NCBI GenBank assembly: GCA_910579015.1
Contig: CAJTRO010000003.1
Location: 91,159 to 155,158 of the forward strand
Reading direction: 5' to 3'
Length of the DNA stretch: 64,000 nt
Source of the DNA: an uncultured Dorea sp.
GTDB taxonomy: Bacteria; Bacillota_A; Clostridia; Lachnospirales; Lachnospiraceae
Translations under genes and position numbers: made by a program
Part shown: positions 36,526 through 45,633 of the stretch, piece after piece
How the letters are laid out: every line of letters starts with the position of its first letter
Position numbering within the stretch: the first letter of the stretch is position 1
Notes under the pieces: generated by a model
The model's database searches: none
Told to the model about the DNA's origin: nothing
The model's input: the letters and a program-made list of their open reading frames with translations, nothing else

Positions 36526-36583
36526 GAGGAAAGGAGAATTGTCAGGCAAAACGCCATATCAGAAAGATGATTCTCCTTTTCTC
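36526..36583. terminator. Bidirectional terminator between etfA and allH
   Basis: GAGGAAAGGAGAAT (36526-36539) pairs with ATTCTCCTTTTCTC (36570-36583) with one G-U. The stem is pyrimidine-rich on one arm and purine-rich on the other and lies between convergent genes. Confidence 0.6.
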
Positions 36584-36639
36584 TATCCACAGCCGCTATG
36601 CCGTCAAAATCCGCCTTGTAGACCTGGTTATTCAGTACA

Positions 36640-37509
36640 CTAGATATGCCGGAGGCTCCAGAGGATGCCGCAGAGAGTGTCTGTGCCGGAGGAATGTCCG
36701 ATCTCTTCAAAGGAGGAGAGGATCTCTTCGGGCGTCAGGGGACGGCAGAGGCTGTTGACCGGAAGGCTGAACTGGTTTTCAAGGGCGCAGGACAGAAAGG
36801 CGGCGCTTATGTCGATGGTGTCGGACAGGCGGGCGGCGATCATGGACCGCAGGAACTGGGTGAAGCTGTGTCCGTCCTTTCCGGCAAGATGAAGTCCGGC
36901 CAGCACACCGCACAGGAAATCATCCCCGCTTGGAGTCAGCCCGGTGCCAAGCCCAAGAAGCCGGGAGAGTGTCAGGGCGGCCTCGCGGTAATCCCTGCGA
37001 AGGCACAGCTCATTACAGTGCAGGATATAGTTTCTTGCGGCAAAGAGTATGAGAGACAGGTCATCTGTCTCCGTTTCCTTTTCACTGAACAGCAGGGCGA
37101 ATCCGCCGGTGCTGGTGTAAGACAGGGCGGTGCGGATGGCAGAGGCAAGGGAAAGCCTGGCAGTATTGTCAAGCGGTCCGGACAGTTTAAGATCATAGCG
37201 CCGGGCATTCGCGCAGGTGAAGTGATGCGCCGCATCCCGGGCTTCAAAAGAGCCTGGAAGAGTAAAGCCGTCTCCGGTAAAGTGGACGGGATCGCCGCTT
37301 CTTATATGCAGTGCATCCATATCTTCGGCTGACAGCCCTGAGATCAGGCTGATGGGAGAGAGCGGGGAGCCTTCTGCCTGTAAGGAAAGTATCTGCTTTC
37401 CGTCTGTCAGGTTGATGGTTCGGCGGTATACGGAATGCACGGTTCCTGATGTGAGGTGCTTAAGGATGCCCTCAGCATAGAGAGAAAATTGTCTGATCTG
37501 ATATTCCAT
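36640..37509 (-). CDS. allH: DUF2877 protein, AllH-like candidate subunit of oxamate carbamoyltransferase
   Basis: The 289-residue protein carries the DUF2877 signature GLGTGLTPSGDDFLCGVL near the middle. E. coli YlbF (AllH) belongs to this family and acts with FdrA (AllF) and YlbE (AllG), which have been assigned as oxamate carbamoyltransferase. Here the AllF-AllG fusion lies 9 kb away on the other strand, while this gene stands alone between etfA and allB. AAGGAGA precedes the ATG on the minus strand. The assignment rests on family and context. Confidence 0.8.
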   Translation of the reverse strand: MEYQIRQFSLYAEGILKHLTSGTVHSVYRRTINLTDGKQILSLQAEGSPLSPISLISGLSAEDMDALHIRSGDPVHFTGDGFTLPGSFEARDAAHHFTCANARRYDLKLSGPLDNTARLSLASAIRTALSYTSTGGFALLFSEKETETDDLSLILFAARNYILHCNELCLRRDYREAALTLSRLLGLGTGLTPSGDDFLCGVLAGLHLAGKDGHSFTQFLRSMIAARLSDTIDISAAFLSCALENQFSLPVNSLCRPLTPEEILSSFEEIGHSSGTDTLCGILWSLRHI

Positions 37510-37706
37510 GGGTGTGTCTCCTTCTTTGGTTTTACTTGCTTTTATACATGGTATCAGAGATTATATGAAATTACAATGATAATTGATTAAAATCTGGTTT
37601 ATAATTTTAGTGCATAATGATAATATATTAACGATGTTGAATGGAAAATACTGTAAATTGTGCACAAAAAAATGGAATAATATTCTCTGTTTTGCGCTAT
37701 TGTGAT

Positions 37707-37761
37707 TTGCATCATTTTGCATTAAAATAGTATACAGGTGATTAAAATGTGGTTGACCGGT
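37707..37761 (+). promoter_or_regulatory. Promoter and operator-like element of the allB-permease operon
   Basis: TTGCAT (37707-37712) and TATACA (37731-37736) are 18 nt apart. Twelve nt after the -10 lies GTGGTTGACCGGT (37749-37761). The same 13-nt element, inverted and with two central changes, lies 12 nt after the -10 of the allE promoter. It would overlap the transcription start and suits a repressor or regulator site. The rest of the 278-nt gap is AT-rich without genes. Confidence 0.5.
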
Positions 37762-37787
37762 AATTTTTTATTTTTAGGAGGTATGTT

Positions 37788-39191
37788 ATGTATGATTTAG
37801 TGATTAGAAACGGCAGGCTTGTAACCCCGGACCGTATCTATGAAGCGGATATTGCGATCCAGGACGGTAAGTACGCGGCATTTCTGGCTGCGGGAGCAGA
37901 GGCAGAGGCCAAAGAAACCATTGACGCGAAGGGAAATTATGTATTTCCGGGTATCATCGACTGCCATGCGCACCTGAACGAGCCGGGATTTGAGTACAGG
38001 GAAGATTTTGAGACCGGTTCTCGTGCGGCGGCAGTGGCAGGTTGTACAACGCTGATCGACATGCCGCTCAACAATGATCCTTCCCTGATGAACAAGGAAA
38101 TCTTTGACCTTAAAATGGGCAAGATAAGCAAGCACTCTGTGATTGATTATGCATTATGGGGCGGGCTTGTAGGCGATTATGACGACAAGCCGGGTTCTGT
38201 AAAGAATAATATGAATGATCTTGTAGACCTGCATAACTGCGGCGTTGCGGCGTTCAAGGGTTTCACCTGCCCTAACGGCAACCTGTTCCCGACGGTGAAC
38301 ATGGGCAATGTGCGCAAGGCGCTTGAGATCTTGAAGCCATACGGCGCCCTGTGCGGGTTCCACTGCGAGGAGTTCGGCCAGGTACTTGAAAGAGAGAAGG
38401 AAGCAAAGGCGAAGGAAGGCAGGACCAATGAACAGAAGATCCGTGATTTCCTGGATTCTCATGACGTATGGACAGAGTATGTTGCGACGAAGAATGTCAT
38501 TGATATGGCAAGGGCGACGGGCGGACGCGTACATATCTGCCATGTGAGCCATCCGATGGTGGCCCAGGTGGTTAAGGATGCGATCCATGAAGGCCTTCCG
38601 ATTACAGCCGAGACCTGTCCGCATTATCTTGGATTTACCGAGGACTTCGTATTCGAGAAGGGCGCTCCGGCCAAGTGTACGCCGCCTATGCGCACGAAAG
38701 AGGACATGGAGAAGCTGTGGGATTATGTGCTCGACGGAACGCTGTCCTGTGTAGGAAGCGATCATTCTCCGGCGGCAGATGAAGAGAAAGATAATGCGAC
38801 AAAGGATATCTGGCACGCATGGGGCGGACTGAACGCGATCCAGTTCTTCCTTCCGATGATGTTCGATATGGTTGTGAATAAGAAGGGATTAAGCCCGACT
38901 CTGATCGCGAAGGTGATGGATTATAATCCGGCTAAGATCTTCGGCCTGTATGGACGCAAAGGTGCGTTCGAGATCGGCTTTGACGGCGATATCGTGATCG
39001 TGGATCCAGAGAAAGAATGGAAGGTAGACCAGACGAAGCTTCTGACCAAGGGGCATGTGTCCTGCTTCGACGGACAGGAAGGAAAGGGCGCTCCTACATG
39101 CACCATCATCCGGGGCAGGGTAGTTGCCGCCGACGGCATGTACAAGGAAGAAGCGGTAGGATATGGAGAGTATATTACACCGGTCAGATAA
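37788..39191 (+). CDS. allB: Allantoinase/hydantoinase-family amidohydrolase (first copy)
   Basis: This cyclic-amidohydrolase enzyme (467 residues) keeps the full binuclear metal site: DCHAHLNEPG, the carbamylated Lys in AFKGFTCPNG, GFHCEEF, HICHVSHP and GSDHSP. Allantoinase opens the hydantoin ring of allantoin to allantoate. A hydantoinase or dihydropyrimidinase activity is possible; the paired NCS1 permease (allantoin/hydantoin/cytosine family) fits either. TAGGAGG precedes the ATG. It leads an operon of two hydrolase-permease pairs. Confidence 0.88.
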   Translation: MYDLVIRNGRLVTPDRIYEADIAIQDGKYAAFLAAGAEAEAKETIDAKGNYVFPGIIDCHAHLNEPGFEYREDFETGSRAAAVAGCTTLIDMPLNNDPSLMNKEIFDLKMGKISKHSVIDYALWGGLVGDYDDKPGSVKNNMNDLVDLHNCGVAAFKGFTCPNGNLFPTVNMGNVRKALEILKPYGALCGFHCEEFGQVLEREKEAKAKEGRTNEQKIRDFLDSHDVWTEYVATKNVIDMARATGGRVHICHVSHPMVAQVVKDAIHEGLPITAETCPHYLGFTEDFVFEKGAPAKCTPPMRTKEDMEKLWDYVLDGTLSCVGSDHSPAADEEKDNATKDIWHAWGGLNAIQFFLPMMFDMVVNKKGLSPTLIAKVMDYNPAKIFGLYGRKGAFEIGFDGDIVIVDPEKEWKVDQTKLLTKGHVSCFDGQEGKGAPTCTIIRGRVVAADGMYKEEAVGYGEYITPVR

Positions 39192-39223
39192 CAGACTGAC
39201 AATAAAGAAAAGGAGAGAGATTT

Positions 39224-40579
39224 ATGGGTGACGTAAATAATGAAAAGAAAGAAGCAAGCTCATTAGCGCCGATCAAGGCTCAGGACCGTATCATGAGCTG
39301 GGGCTCCAACACCATGTTGTGGCTTGGCGGCTGTATTTCTATCGGAACACTGACCATGGGGAGCGCGCAGCTTGAGAAGGGGCTGAATCTGATCCAGTTA
39401 TTCCTTGCAGTATTTATCGGTTCGCTGATACTGATCATCGGTATCGCGGCGAACGACCAGTTCAGTTACAAGACGGGCGCTCCTTATGCGATTCAGCTAA
39501 AGAGTGCATTCGGTACGAAGGGAAGTTCCATTCCGGTATTGATCCGTGGACTTCCGGCAATCGTGTGGTATGGCTTCCAGACCTGGCTTGGAGGCGCGGC
39601 GCTTAATAATATTTCCATTGTGTTCTTCGGATTTGACAATATCTGGGTATTCTTTATTGCGTTCCAGCTGATCCAGGTCCTCTTGTCCATCAAGGGCTTC
39701 CAGGGAGCAAAATGGGTTGGAAATATCGGCGGTGTCGTAATCTCCATCGCTATGATCTATCTGCTTTATATCTGTATCTCACAGTATGGCGATGTGATCG
39801 GTGATAAGCTGATGAGCCATGGCGGAACATGGGGAATGCCGTTTATCGGCGCTGTCATCGCGTTCTTTGGAAACAGTACGACGGTTATGCTGAATGCAGG
39901 CGACTATTCCCGTGAGGTGAAGGCCGGTTATTCTTCTGTGGCACGTGGAGCATCTTACTTCTGTGCGATGGTTCCGGCAACTGTACTGCTTGGACTGATC
40001 GGAGCTATGGCTTCCACGGCTACGGGTATTGCAAACCCGATCAATGCATTTGCACAGATGGTAGATAACAAGATCGTCCTTCTGGTAACACTGGGCTTCA
40101 TCATCTTCGCACAGCTGTCAACCAACCTTGCAAGTAATGTTATCCCGCCGGCGTATGCGTTCATGGATGTATTCAAGATCAAGCACAGGACGGCTGTTAT
40201 CATCGTTGGTATCCTTGCGGTGGCCACCTGTCCGTGGATCCTGACAAACGACAGCTCAGCGGCAGGACTTGACTTGTTCGTTAAGATCTATTCCGCATTC
40301 TTCGCACCGATCTTTGCGGTATTGATCACAGACTTCTTCGTTCTCCATAAGAGAAACATAACGATGGACGTATTGAACGATCTGTACGATGATAATGGAA
40401 ACCATGCGGGCATAAACTGGGCGGCGATCATCGCGATCGCGGTCGGCGCTGTGATCGGACTTATCAATGTAAATATTTCCTTCTTTACGGCGACGATCCC
40501 GACAGGAGTTATCTTCTACTTCCTGATGAAGAAGATGCCGTCCTGCGAGCGTTTCAGAAAAGGAACAACATTGGAGTAA
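39224..40579 (+). CDS. NCS1 family permease (allantoin/hydantoin/nucleobase type, first copy)
   Basis: The 451-residue integral membrane protein has about 12 helices and NCS1 marks such as IQLKSAFGTKGSSIPVLIRG, then LPAIVWYGFQTWLGG and NAGDYSREVK. NCS1 carriers import purines, pyrimidines, hydantoins or allantoin by cation symport. Tight spacing to allB suggests it brings in that enzyme's substrate. Confidence 0.9.
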   Translation: MGDVNNEKKEASSLAPIKAQDRIMSWGSNTMLWLGGCISIGTLTMGSAQLEKGLNLIQLFLAVFIGSLILIIGIAANDQFSYKTGAPYAIQLKSAFGTKGSSIPVLIRGLPAIVWYGFQTWLGGAALNNISIVFFGFDNIWVFFIAFQLIQVLLSIKGFQGAKWVGNIGGVVISIAMIYLLYICISQYGDVIGDKLMSHGGTWGMPFIGAVIAFFGNSTTVMLNAGDYSREVKAGYSSVARGASYFCAMVPATVLLGLIGAMASTATGIANPINAFAQMVDNKIVLLVTLGFIIFAQLSTNLASNVIPPAYAFMDVFKIKHRTAVIIVGILAVATCPWILTNDSSAAGLDLFVKIYSAFFAPIFAVLITDFFVLHKRNITMDVLNDLYDDNGNHAGINWAAIIAIAVGAVIGLINVNISFFTATIPTGVIFYFLMKKMPSCERFRKGTTLE

Positions 40580-40604
40580 AATTCATATCAAGGAGGTAAT
40601 ACCG

Positions 40605-41978
40605 ATGTATGACGTATTGATTAAGAATGGCAGGATTGTCACGGCGGATGCCGTGGCAGAGGGCAATATTGCGGTGAAGGACGGTAAGATCGCCGCTGTG
40701 CTGACGGCGGGCGAGGAGCCGGAGGCCGGGAGGGTTATTGATGCGGCCGGGAAATATATATTCCCGGGAGCGATTGATACTCATGCTCATCTGAACGATC
40801 CCGGATTCGAGTGGCGCGAGGATTATGAGCATGGTACGGCTGCGGCCGCTCTTGGCGGATATACCACAGTGATCGATATGCCTCTCCAGAACGATCCGTG
40901 TATGACGAATGCAGAAGCCTTTGATTTCAAGGAGAATAAGGTTTCTCCTAACGCTTATGTGGATTATTGCTTCTGGGGCGGTCTTACAAGCTATAACTTT
41001 AATGATCTGAAGGATCTGGATGAGAAGGGATGCGTATCTTTTAAGTCCTTCATCGGACCGGTTTCTCCGGATTATGAGTCTCTGAACTACGGCCAGGCGT
41101 TAGAAGCCATGGATATCATCAAGGAATTTGACGGCCGTGCAGGCTTCCACTGTGAAGACTATGCGATCATCAAGAATCAGGAGAAGAGGATGAAGGAGGC
41201 CGGACGCAACGACTGGAAGGCATTTCTTGAGTCCCGCCCGGTGGTTGCGGAGATCGTTGCGACAGACGCCATCATCGAGATTGCAAAGGCGACAGGATGT
41301 AAGGCGCATATCTGCCACGTGTCCCACCCGGCTGTGGCAAAGAAGATCAAAGCGGCGCAGGATGAAGGATATGATATCACGGCAGAGACATGTACCCATT
41401 ATCTGACCTTCAGCAATGAAGATGTGATCGAGAAAGGACCTTTGTACAAGTGTGCACCGATCCTTCAGCCCAAAGAGGCGGTTGAGGAGATGTGGGAATA
41501 TGTGAAGGCAGGCGTATTCAGCGGAATCGCATCCGACCATTCTCCGTGCTCTTATGATGAGAAATACAAAGAGATACTTGGCAATAAGATCGAGACGGTA
41601 TTCGATGTATGGGGCGGCTGCTCCGGTATCCAGAGCGGTTTTCAGGCAGCGTTCAGCGAAGGCGTGGTGAAGCGCGGCGTATGTCCTACAGTCCTTGCTA
41701 ATGCAATGTCCGTTAAGCCTGCGAAGGCATTCGGCATCTATGGGAAGAAGGGCGATATCAAGCCCGGGTTTGACGCGGACCTTCTGATCGTCGATCCTGA
41801 GAAAGAATGGGAGATTACGGAGGAATCCCTCCTGTATGTGAACAAGATCTCCGCATTTGTTGGATTGAAAGGAAAAGGACTTCCGGTTATGACGCTGGTA
41901 CGCGGTAATGTGATCGCCGAAGACGGCAGGATTGTCGCCGAAAAGGGCACAGGCGAGCTGGTGAAGAAGCTTAAATAG
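40605..41978 (+). CDS. allB: Allantoinase/hydantoinase-family amidohydrolase (second copy)
   Basis: A 457-residue paralogue of the enzyme at 37788, also with a complete metal site: DTHAHLNDPG, SFKSFIGP, GFHCEDY, HICHVSHP and ASDHSP. Clear differences around the substrate loops (for example FIGPVSPDYES against FTCPNGNLFPT) suggest a different ring substrate or stereochemistry. AAGGAGG lies upstream. It is followed by its own NCS1 permease. Confidence 0.87.
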   Translation: MYDVLIKNGRIVTADAVAEGNIAVKDGKIAAVLTAGEEPEAGRVIDAAGKYIFPGAIDTHAHLNDPGFEWREDYEHGTAAAALGGYTTVIDMPLQNDPCMTNAEAFDFKENKVSPNAYVDYCFWGGLTSYNFNDLKDLDEKGCVSFKSFIGPVSPDYESLNYGQALEAMDIIKEFDGRAGFHCEDYAIIKNQEKRMKEAGRNDWKAFLESRPVVAEIVATDAIIEIAKATGCKAHICHVSHPAVAKKIKAAQDEGYDITAETCTHYLTFSNEDVIEKGPLYKCAPILQPKEAVEEMWEYVKAGVFSGIASDHSPCSYDEKYKEILGNKIETVFDVWGGCSGIQSGFQAAFSEGVVKRGVCPTVLANAMSVKPAKAFGIYGKKGDIKPGFDADLLIVDPEKEWEITEESLLYVNKISAFVGLKGKGLPVMTLVRGNVIAEDGRIVAEKGTGELVKKLK

Positions 41979-42011
41979 ACCGGCGGGCCGGCGCTTTAGA
42001 TAAGATCTGCC

Positions 42012-42053
42012 GGCGGCCGCAGGAGGAAAGGCATGTCCTGGCCTGGCGGCCGC
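42012..42053 (+). repeat. GC-rich repeats able to form a hairpin between allB2 and the second permease
   Basis: GGCGGCCGC occurs at 42012-42020 and 42045-42053; the GCGGCCGC part is self-complementary, so both copies can pair around a 25-nt loop. CCGGC-rich repeats lie just upstream. There is no T-tract. It may act as an mRNA-processing or stability element setting permease expression. Confidence 0.4.
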
Positions 42054-42093
42054 AAGGGCGGATGTAAAGAAAGAAAAAGGAGAGAGTGAAAGT

Positions 42094-43455
42094 ATGAGTA
42101 TTGTTGACAATAAAAATCTGAATCCGGATCTGGTGAAGAACGTAGATCCGGATCTTCAGCCGACGAAGAAGCGTATCATGGGACCTTTGTCCTATGCGGC
42201 AAGCTTCATGGGCGGCTGTGTATCTATCGGTACATTTTCCATGGGTGCGGGACTTATCGGCGCCCTGACAGTAACACAGGCGATTCTTGCAATGACGATC
42301 GGGTGTCTGGTCATTGCAATCGCGCTGGCGATCATCGGCGAGTGCGGTCATACCTATGGTATCCCGTTTACCGTACAGTTAAGGAGCAGTTTCGGTACGA
42401 CAGGCGTTAAGATCCCCGGTGTCTTAAGAGGACTTCCTGCGATCGTCTGGTTTGGTTTCCAGAGCTGGGTAGGAGCGGGCGCCATCAACAGCTGTATGGA
42501 TATCCTGTTCGGCGTAAGTAATCTCCCGGTTGTATACGCGCTGTTTACCCTTTTGCAGGTGGCGCTTGCGATCAAGGGATTCGAAGGTATCAAGTGGCTT
42601 GAGAACATTTCCTGTGTATTTATTATTGCAATCCTGATCTATATGCTGTACGTGGTCAATACCCAGTTCTCATCAGAGATCGGCGATGTATTCTTAGGGA
42701 TCAAGGGAACATGGGGTATGCCGTTCTGGGCTGCAACAACCTCTTTCCTTGGAATCTACTCTACCATGATTATCAATGCGTCGGATTATTCCCGTAATGC
42801 GACGGATAATGTGAAGCCGGTGAAAGCGGCAAGTATCTATACAGTGGCAATCCTTCCTGTAACTCTGTTCATGGGACTGATCGGTCTTCTTGTAACGGCG
42901 GCGACAGGAAACAGCGATCCGGTAGTTGTATTCTCCACTACAATGGGAAGCAAGTTCCTTACCATCGTGACACTGCTCTTTATCGCGTTTGCGCAGGTTA
43001 CGACGAACGTACTGAACAACATCGTTCCTCCGGCATACGTGCTGATGGAGTCCTTCAAGATGAAATGGACGCACGCCACCGTGCTTGTAGGTATCCTTTC
43101 CGCATGTGTAATGCCGTGGAAGCTGGTTACAGACGAGTCGGCGGCAGGACTGAATCTGTTCACGCAGTTCTATTCCGCGTTCCTTGGACCGATTTTTGCG
43201 GTTATGGCGGTAGATTACTTCGTTCTTCGTAAGAAGAAACTGGATATCAATGATATGTATGATAAGCAGGGATGCTTCAAAGGAATCAACTGGGCGGCAG
43301 TTATCGCCATCATCTTTGGTTCTCTGTGTTCACTGCTGGTGATGAAGCTGTCATGGTATGTGAGTCTGATCCCGACAGGAGCGGCTTACTATCTGCTGAT
43401 GAAGGTTATGCCTCAGGCAAAGCCGTTCTGCAAGGGAACAATCTTCGAAAGATAA
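42094..43455 (+). CDS. NCS1 family permease (second copy)
   Basis: The 453-residue, 12-helix transporter is related to the carrier at 39224 and has VQLRSSFGTTGVKIPGVLRG, then LPAIVWFGFQSWVGAG and NASDYSRNAT. As the last gene of the two-pair operon it probably imports the substrate of the second ring hydrolase. AAAGGAGAG precedes the start. Confidence 0.9.
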   Translation: MSIVDNKNLNPDLVKNVDPDLQPTKKRIMGPLSYAASFMGGCVSIGTFSMGAGLIGALTVTQAILAMTIGCLVIAIALAIIGECGHTYGIPFTVQLRSSFGTTGVKIPGVLRGLPAIVWFGFQSWVGAGAINSCMDILFGVSNLPVVYALFTLLQVALAIKGFEGIKWLENISCVFIIAILIYMLYVVNTQFSSEIGDVFLGIKGTWGMPFWAATTSFLGIYSTMIINASDYSRNATDNVKPVKAASIYTVAILPVTLFMGLIGLLVTAATGNSDPVVVFSTTMGSKFLTIVTLLFIAFAQVTTNVLNNIVPPAYVLMESFKMKWTHATVLVGILSACVMPWKLVTDESAAGLNLFTQFYSAFLGPIFAVMAVDYFVLRKKKLDINDMYDKQGCFKGINWAAVIAIIFGSLCSLLVMKLSWYVSLIPTGAAYYLLMKVMPQAKPFCKGTIFER

Positions 43456-43529
43456 ATAAGGCAACAGGGTTGGATACCATGTACTTCATGCCTGCATGAG
43501 AAAGTCTGGTTTTGGAATCCGCAGAAAAT

Positions 43530-43555
43530 CAAGGGACGGCGGATGCCGTCCCTTG
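43530..43555. terminator. Bidirectional hairpin between convergent genes
   Basis: CAAGGGACGGC and GCCGTCCCTTG form a perfect 11-bp stem with a GGAT loop between the permease and the minus-strand hydrolase. On the minus strand it is followed by ATTTTC; on the plus strand the T-tract is poor. Confidence 0.65.
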
Positions 43556-43579
43556 TTGCATGATTATGAGGAGGAATGT

Positions 43580-44491
43580 TCAGATCTTCGCGTTTGCCTG
43601 AAAGCGTTCAAGCTTCATGTCCAGGAATTTTAAGGTTGCTTCCAGAAGACGCATGGTGACAGGGTTCTTCTCATCCCGGTCGAAGTCGTGCATGTTGTGG
43701 GAAGCGACGAAGCGCTGTGCCTGATACCGGCTGCACAGCTCCAGGAATTCGGAGTATGGCACGTCAGTGTCTCCGGTGCTGTGGGCGCAGAAGACGGGGC
43801 AGGGCAGCCTGTCGCAGGCGCGTAAGGTATAGTCAAGGTAGAAGTACTTCTGGCGTCCGGAATAGATCAGGTCAGCCCATCTGCCGGTCTGTCTTGCATA
43901 GACGTAGACACTGTAATGGGTATTGAGATCTCCGCTTGCATAGATCCCGTCAGGGATGGCGTCAAGGACCGATTCGCTGACAGAAGGAAGCGTACAGTAG
44001 AAGTTACTTGGCGTCATGAACCAGCCGTCGCACAGGAAGCCGTATCCATAATAGGAGAGAATCCCGGCAGGCTTCTGGGAGAAGTTCCCGCGGGCGCCTG
44101 CAAGCAGGCTTAAGTACGCGCCTGCGGAGCGTCCCCATAAGAAGTAAGGAAGGGGAGGCAAAGAGCCGTCAGTTGCGGCGGTATCTGCGCAGGGATCCAG
44201 ATAAAGAAGGGGATTCCTGATATAGTGGTCCACGGAGGCGCACACGTCCTCAAGGATCCGGTCAAGCTTCACGGCGGGAGCGAGCGGATAGTCGCAGGCG
44301 GCGATGCAGTACCCGGCTTCGGTCAGGGCAGTCAGGTGAAGCTTTGGCAAGTCTGTCCTTGTTCCGAATAATAATCCGCCGCCGTGGAAATATAGAATAC
44401 AGGCTTTGGTTTTTTGTTCCGTGTCGAAGTACACGGTGGCATGTTTGTCATAGTATTCGTTTGGAATTGGTATTTCTTTGGATTGCAGCAT
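43580..44491 (-). CDS. Alpha/beta hydrolase (esterase-lipase type)
   Basis: The 303-residue protein has the oxyanion motif YFHGGGLLFG, the nucleophile elbow WGRSAGAYLSL (Ser in G-R-S-A-G) and a C-terminal SHNMHDFD with the likely catalytic His. It belongs to the HSL/carboxylesterase group. Its substrate is unknown; being embedded in the ureide island, hydrolysis of an ester or amide intermediate is possible but not shown. AAAGGAG precedes the ATG, and it is divergent from allE. Confidence 0.82.
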   Translation of the reverse strand: MLQSKEIPIPNEYYDKHATVYFDTEQKTKACILYFHGGGLLFGTRTDLPKLHLTALTEAGYCIAACDYPLAPAVKLDRILEDVCASVDHYIRNPLLYLDPCADTAATDGSLPPLPYFLWGRSAGAYLSLLAGARGNFSQKPAGILSYYGYGFLCDGWFMTPSNFYCTLPSVSESVLDAIPDGIYASGDLNTHYSVYVYARQTGRWADLIYSGRQKYFYLDYTLRACDRLPCPVFCAHSTGDTDVPYSEFLELCSRYQAQRFVASHNMHDFDRDEKNPVTMRLLEATLKFLDMKLERFQANAKI

Positions 44492-44704
44492 GGCATATCT
44501 CCTTTCATATGTATTAAAAAGTGGTTGAAAACTATAGCTGTATTTTTAGATAATTGTTTTAATTTTAACAATTGGCGAAGAGCCGTCAAGGCTTCCGGTA
44601 AATACCAGTATATCACAAAAACGGGCGGGTTCAAGTACTAAATGTAGAGAAAATTACTGCTAAAATAGACAAAATGGCGGGTTCAGATTTGTCTAATTTG
44701 TCAA

Positions 44705-44758
44705 TTGAAATTTTCAGATAAAATTGCCATAATTAGAGTATAAAAACCGGTTGACCAC
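44705..44758 (+). promoter_or_regulatory. Promoter and operator-like element of the allE operon
   Basis: TTGAAA (44705-44710) and CATAAT (44728-44733) have a 17-nt spacer. Twelve nt after the -10 lies ACCGGTTGACCAC (44746-44758), the inverted counterpart of the element in the allB promoter. The remainder of the 318-nt gap between the divergent hydrolase and allE has no gene. Confidence 0.6.
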
Positions 44759-44809
44759 AAAGACCAAAACAATTAATTTTATTAAACCAAGAAAGTGAGG
44801 GACTTTAAA

Positions 44810-45604
44810 ATGAGTTATTTAAACAATCAGGTTGGATACCGTGATGAGCTGTTGCAGACACGTTCTGTGATCAAGAAGGAGAACTGGGTGCTTCTTGAGC
44901 CGGACGGACTTGTGAAGAATGCGATCCCGGGTTATGTGAACTGTGACGTGACGATCCTTGGATCTCCTGCTATGGGAGCTTCTTTTGCGGATTATCTTGT
45001 GACGGCACATGCCGGCGGCAAGAAGGACGGCATCGGCGGAGACGGGATCGAGACCTTCCTCTATGTAGTTGAAGGCGAGGTTACGGTGAAGAACGCAGAT
45101 GAAGAAGCAGCTCTTACACAGGGCGGATATATCTACTCTCCGGAAGACAAGCCGGTATCTTTCGAGAACAAGAGCGATGCAGATGTGAAGATCTATCTGT
45201 ACAGACGCAGATATGAGAAGGCAGAAGGATACAGCGCACACACGGTCGTAGGCAATGCCAATGAGTTAGAGTGGCTTTCTTATGAAGGGATGGAGAACTG
45301 TTATATCCAGAACTTCCTTCCGACAGATGATTTCGGATTCGATATGAACATGCATATCCTGAAGTTCCACATCGGCGCATCCCACGGATATATTGAGACG
45401 CACGTACAGGAGCATGGTATGTTATTCCTGTCAGGAAAGGCAATGTACAGACTGGATGACGAGTGGGTGCCGCTTAAGAAAGGCGACTATGTATTCCTGG
45501 ATGCATACTGTCCGCAGGCATGCTATGCAGTTGGTGATGAAGGACGCGAAGAGGTTCTGACATATATCTATTCCAAAGACTGCAACAGAGACGTTGTATT
45601 ATAA
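44810..45604 (+). CDS. allE: (S)-ureidoglycine aminohydrolase
   Basis: AllE releases ammonia from ureidoglycine to give ureidoglycolate. The 264-residue bicupin protein has the metal-binding C-terminal cupin (HGYIETHVQEHGMLFLSGKA is the diagnostic stretch) and a typical start with LLQTRSVIKKENWVLL. The ATG at 44810 follows AAAGTGAGG by 9 nt. It opens the operon allE-allD-allFG-carbamate kinase. Confidence 0.93.
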   Translation: MSYLNNQVGYRDELLQTRSVIKKENWVLLEPDGLVKNAIPGYVNCDVTILGSPAMGASFADYLVTAHAGGKKDGIGGDGIETFLYVVEGEVTVKNADEEAALTQGGYIYSPEDKPVSFENKSDADVKIYLYRRRYEKAEGYSAHTVVGNANELEWLSYEGMENCYIQNFLPTDDFGFDMNMHILKFHIGASHGYIETHVQEHGMLFLSGKAMYRLDDEWVPLKKGDYVFLDAYCPQACYAVGDEGREEVLTYIYSKDCNRDVVL

Positions 45605-45633
45605 AAAATATATAAAAGGATGGTGGGGACACG

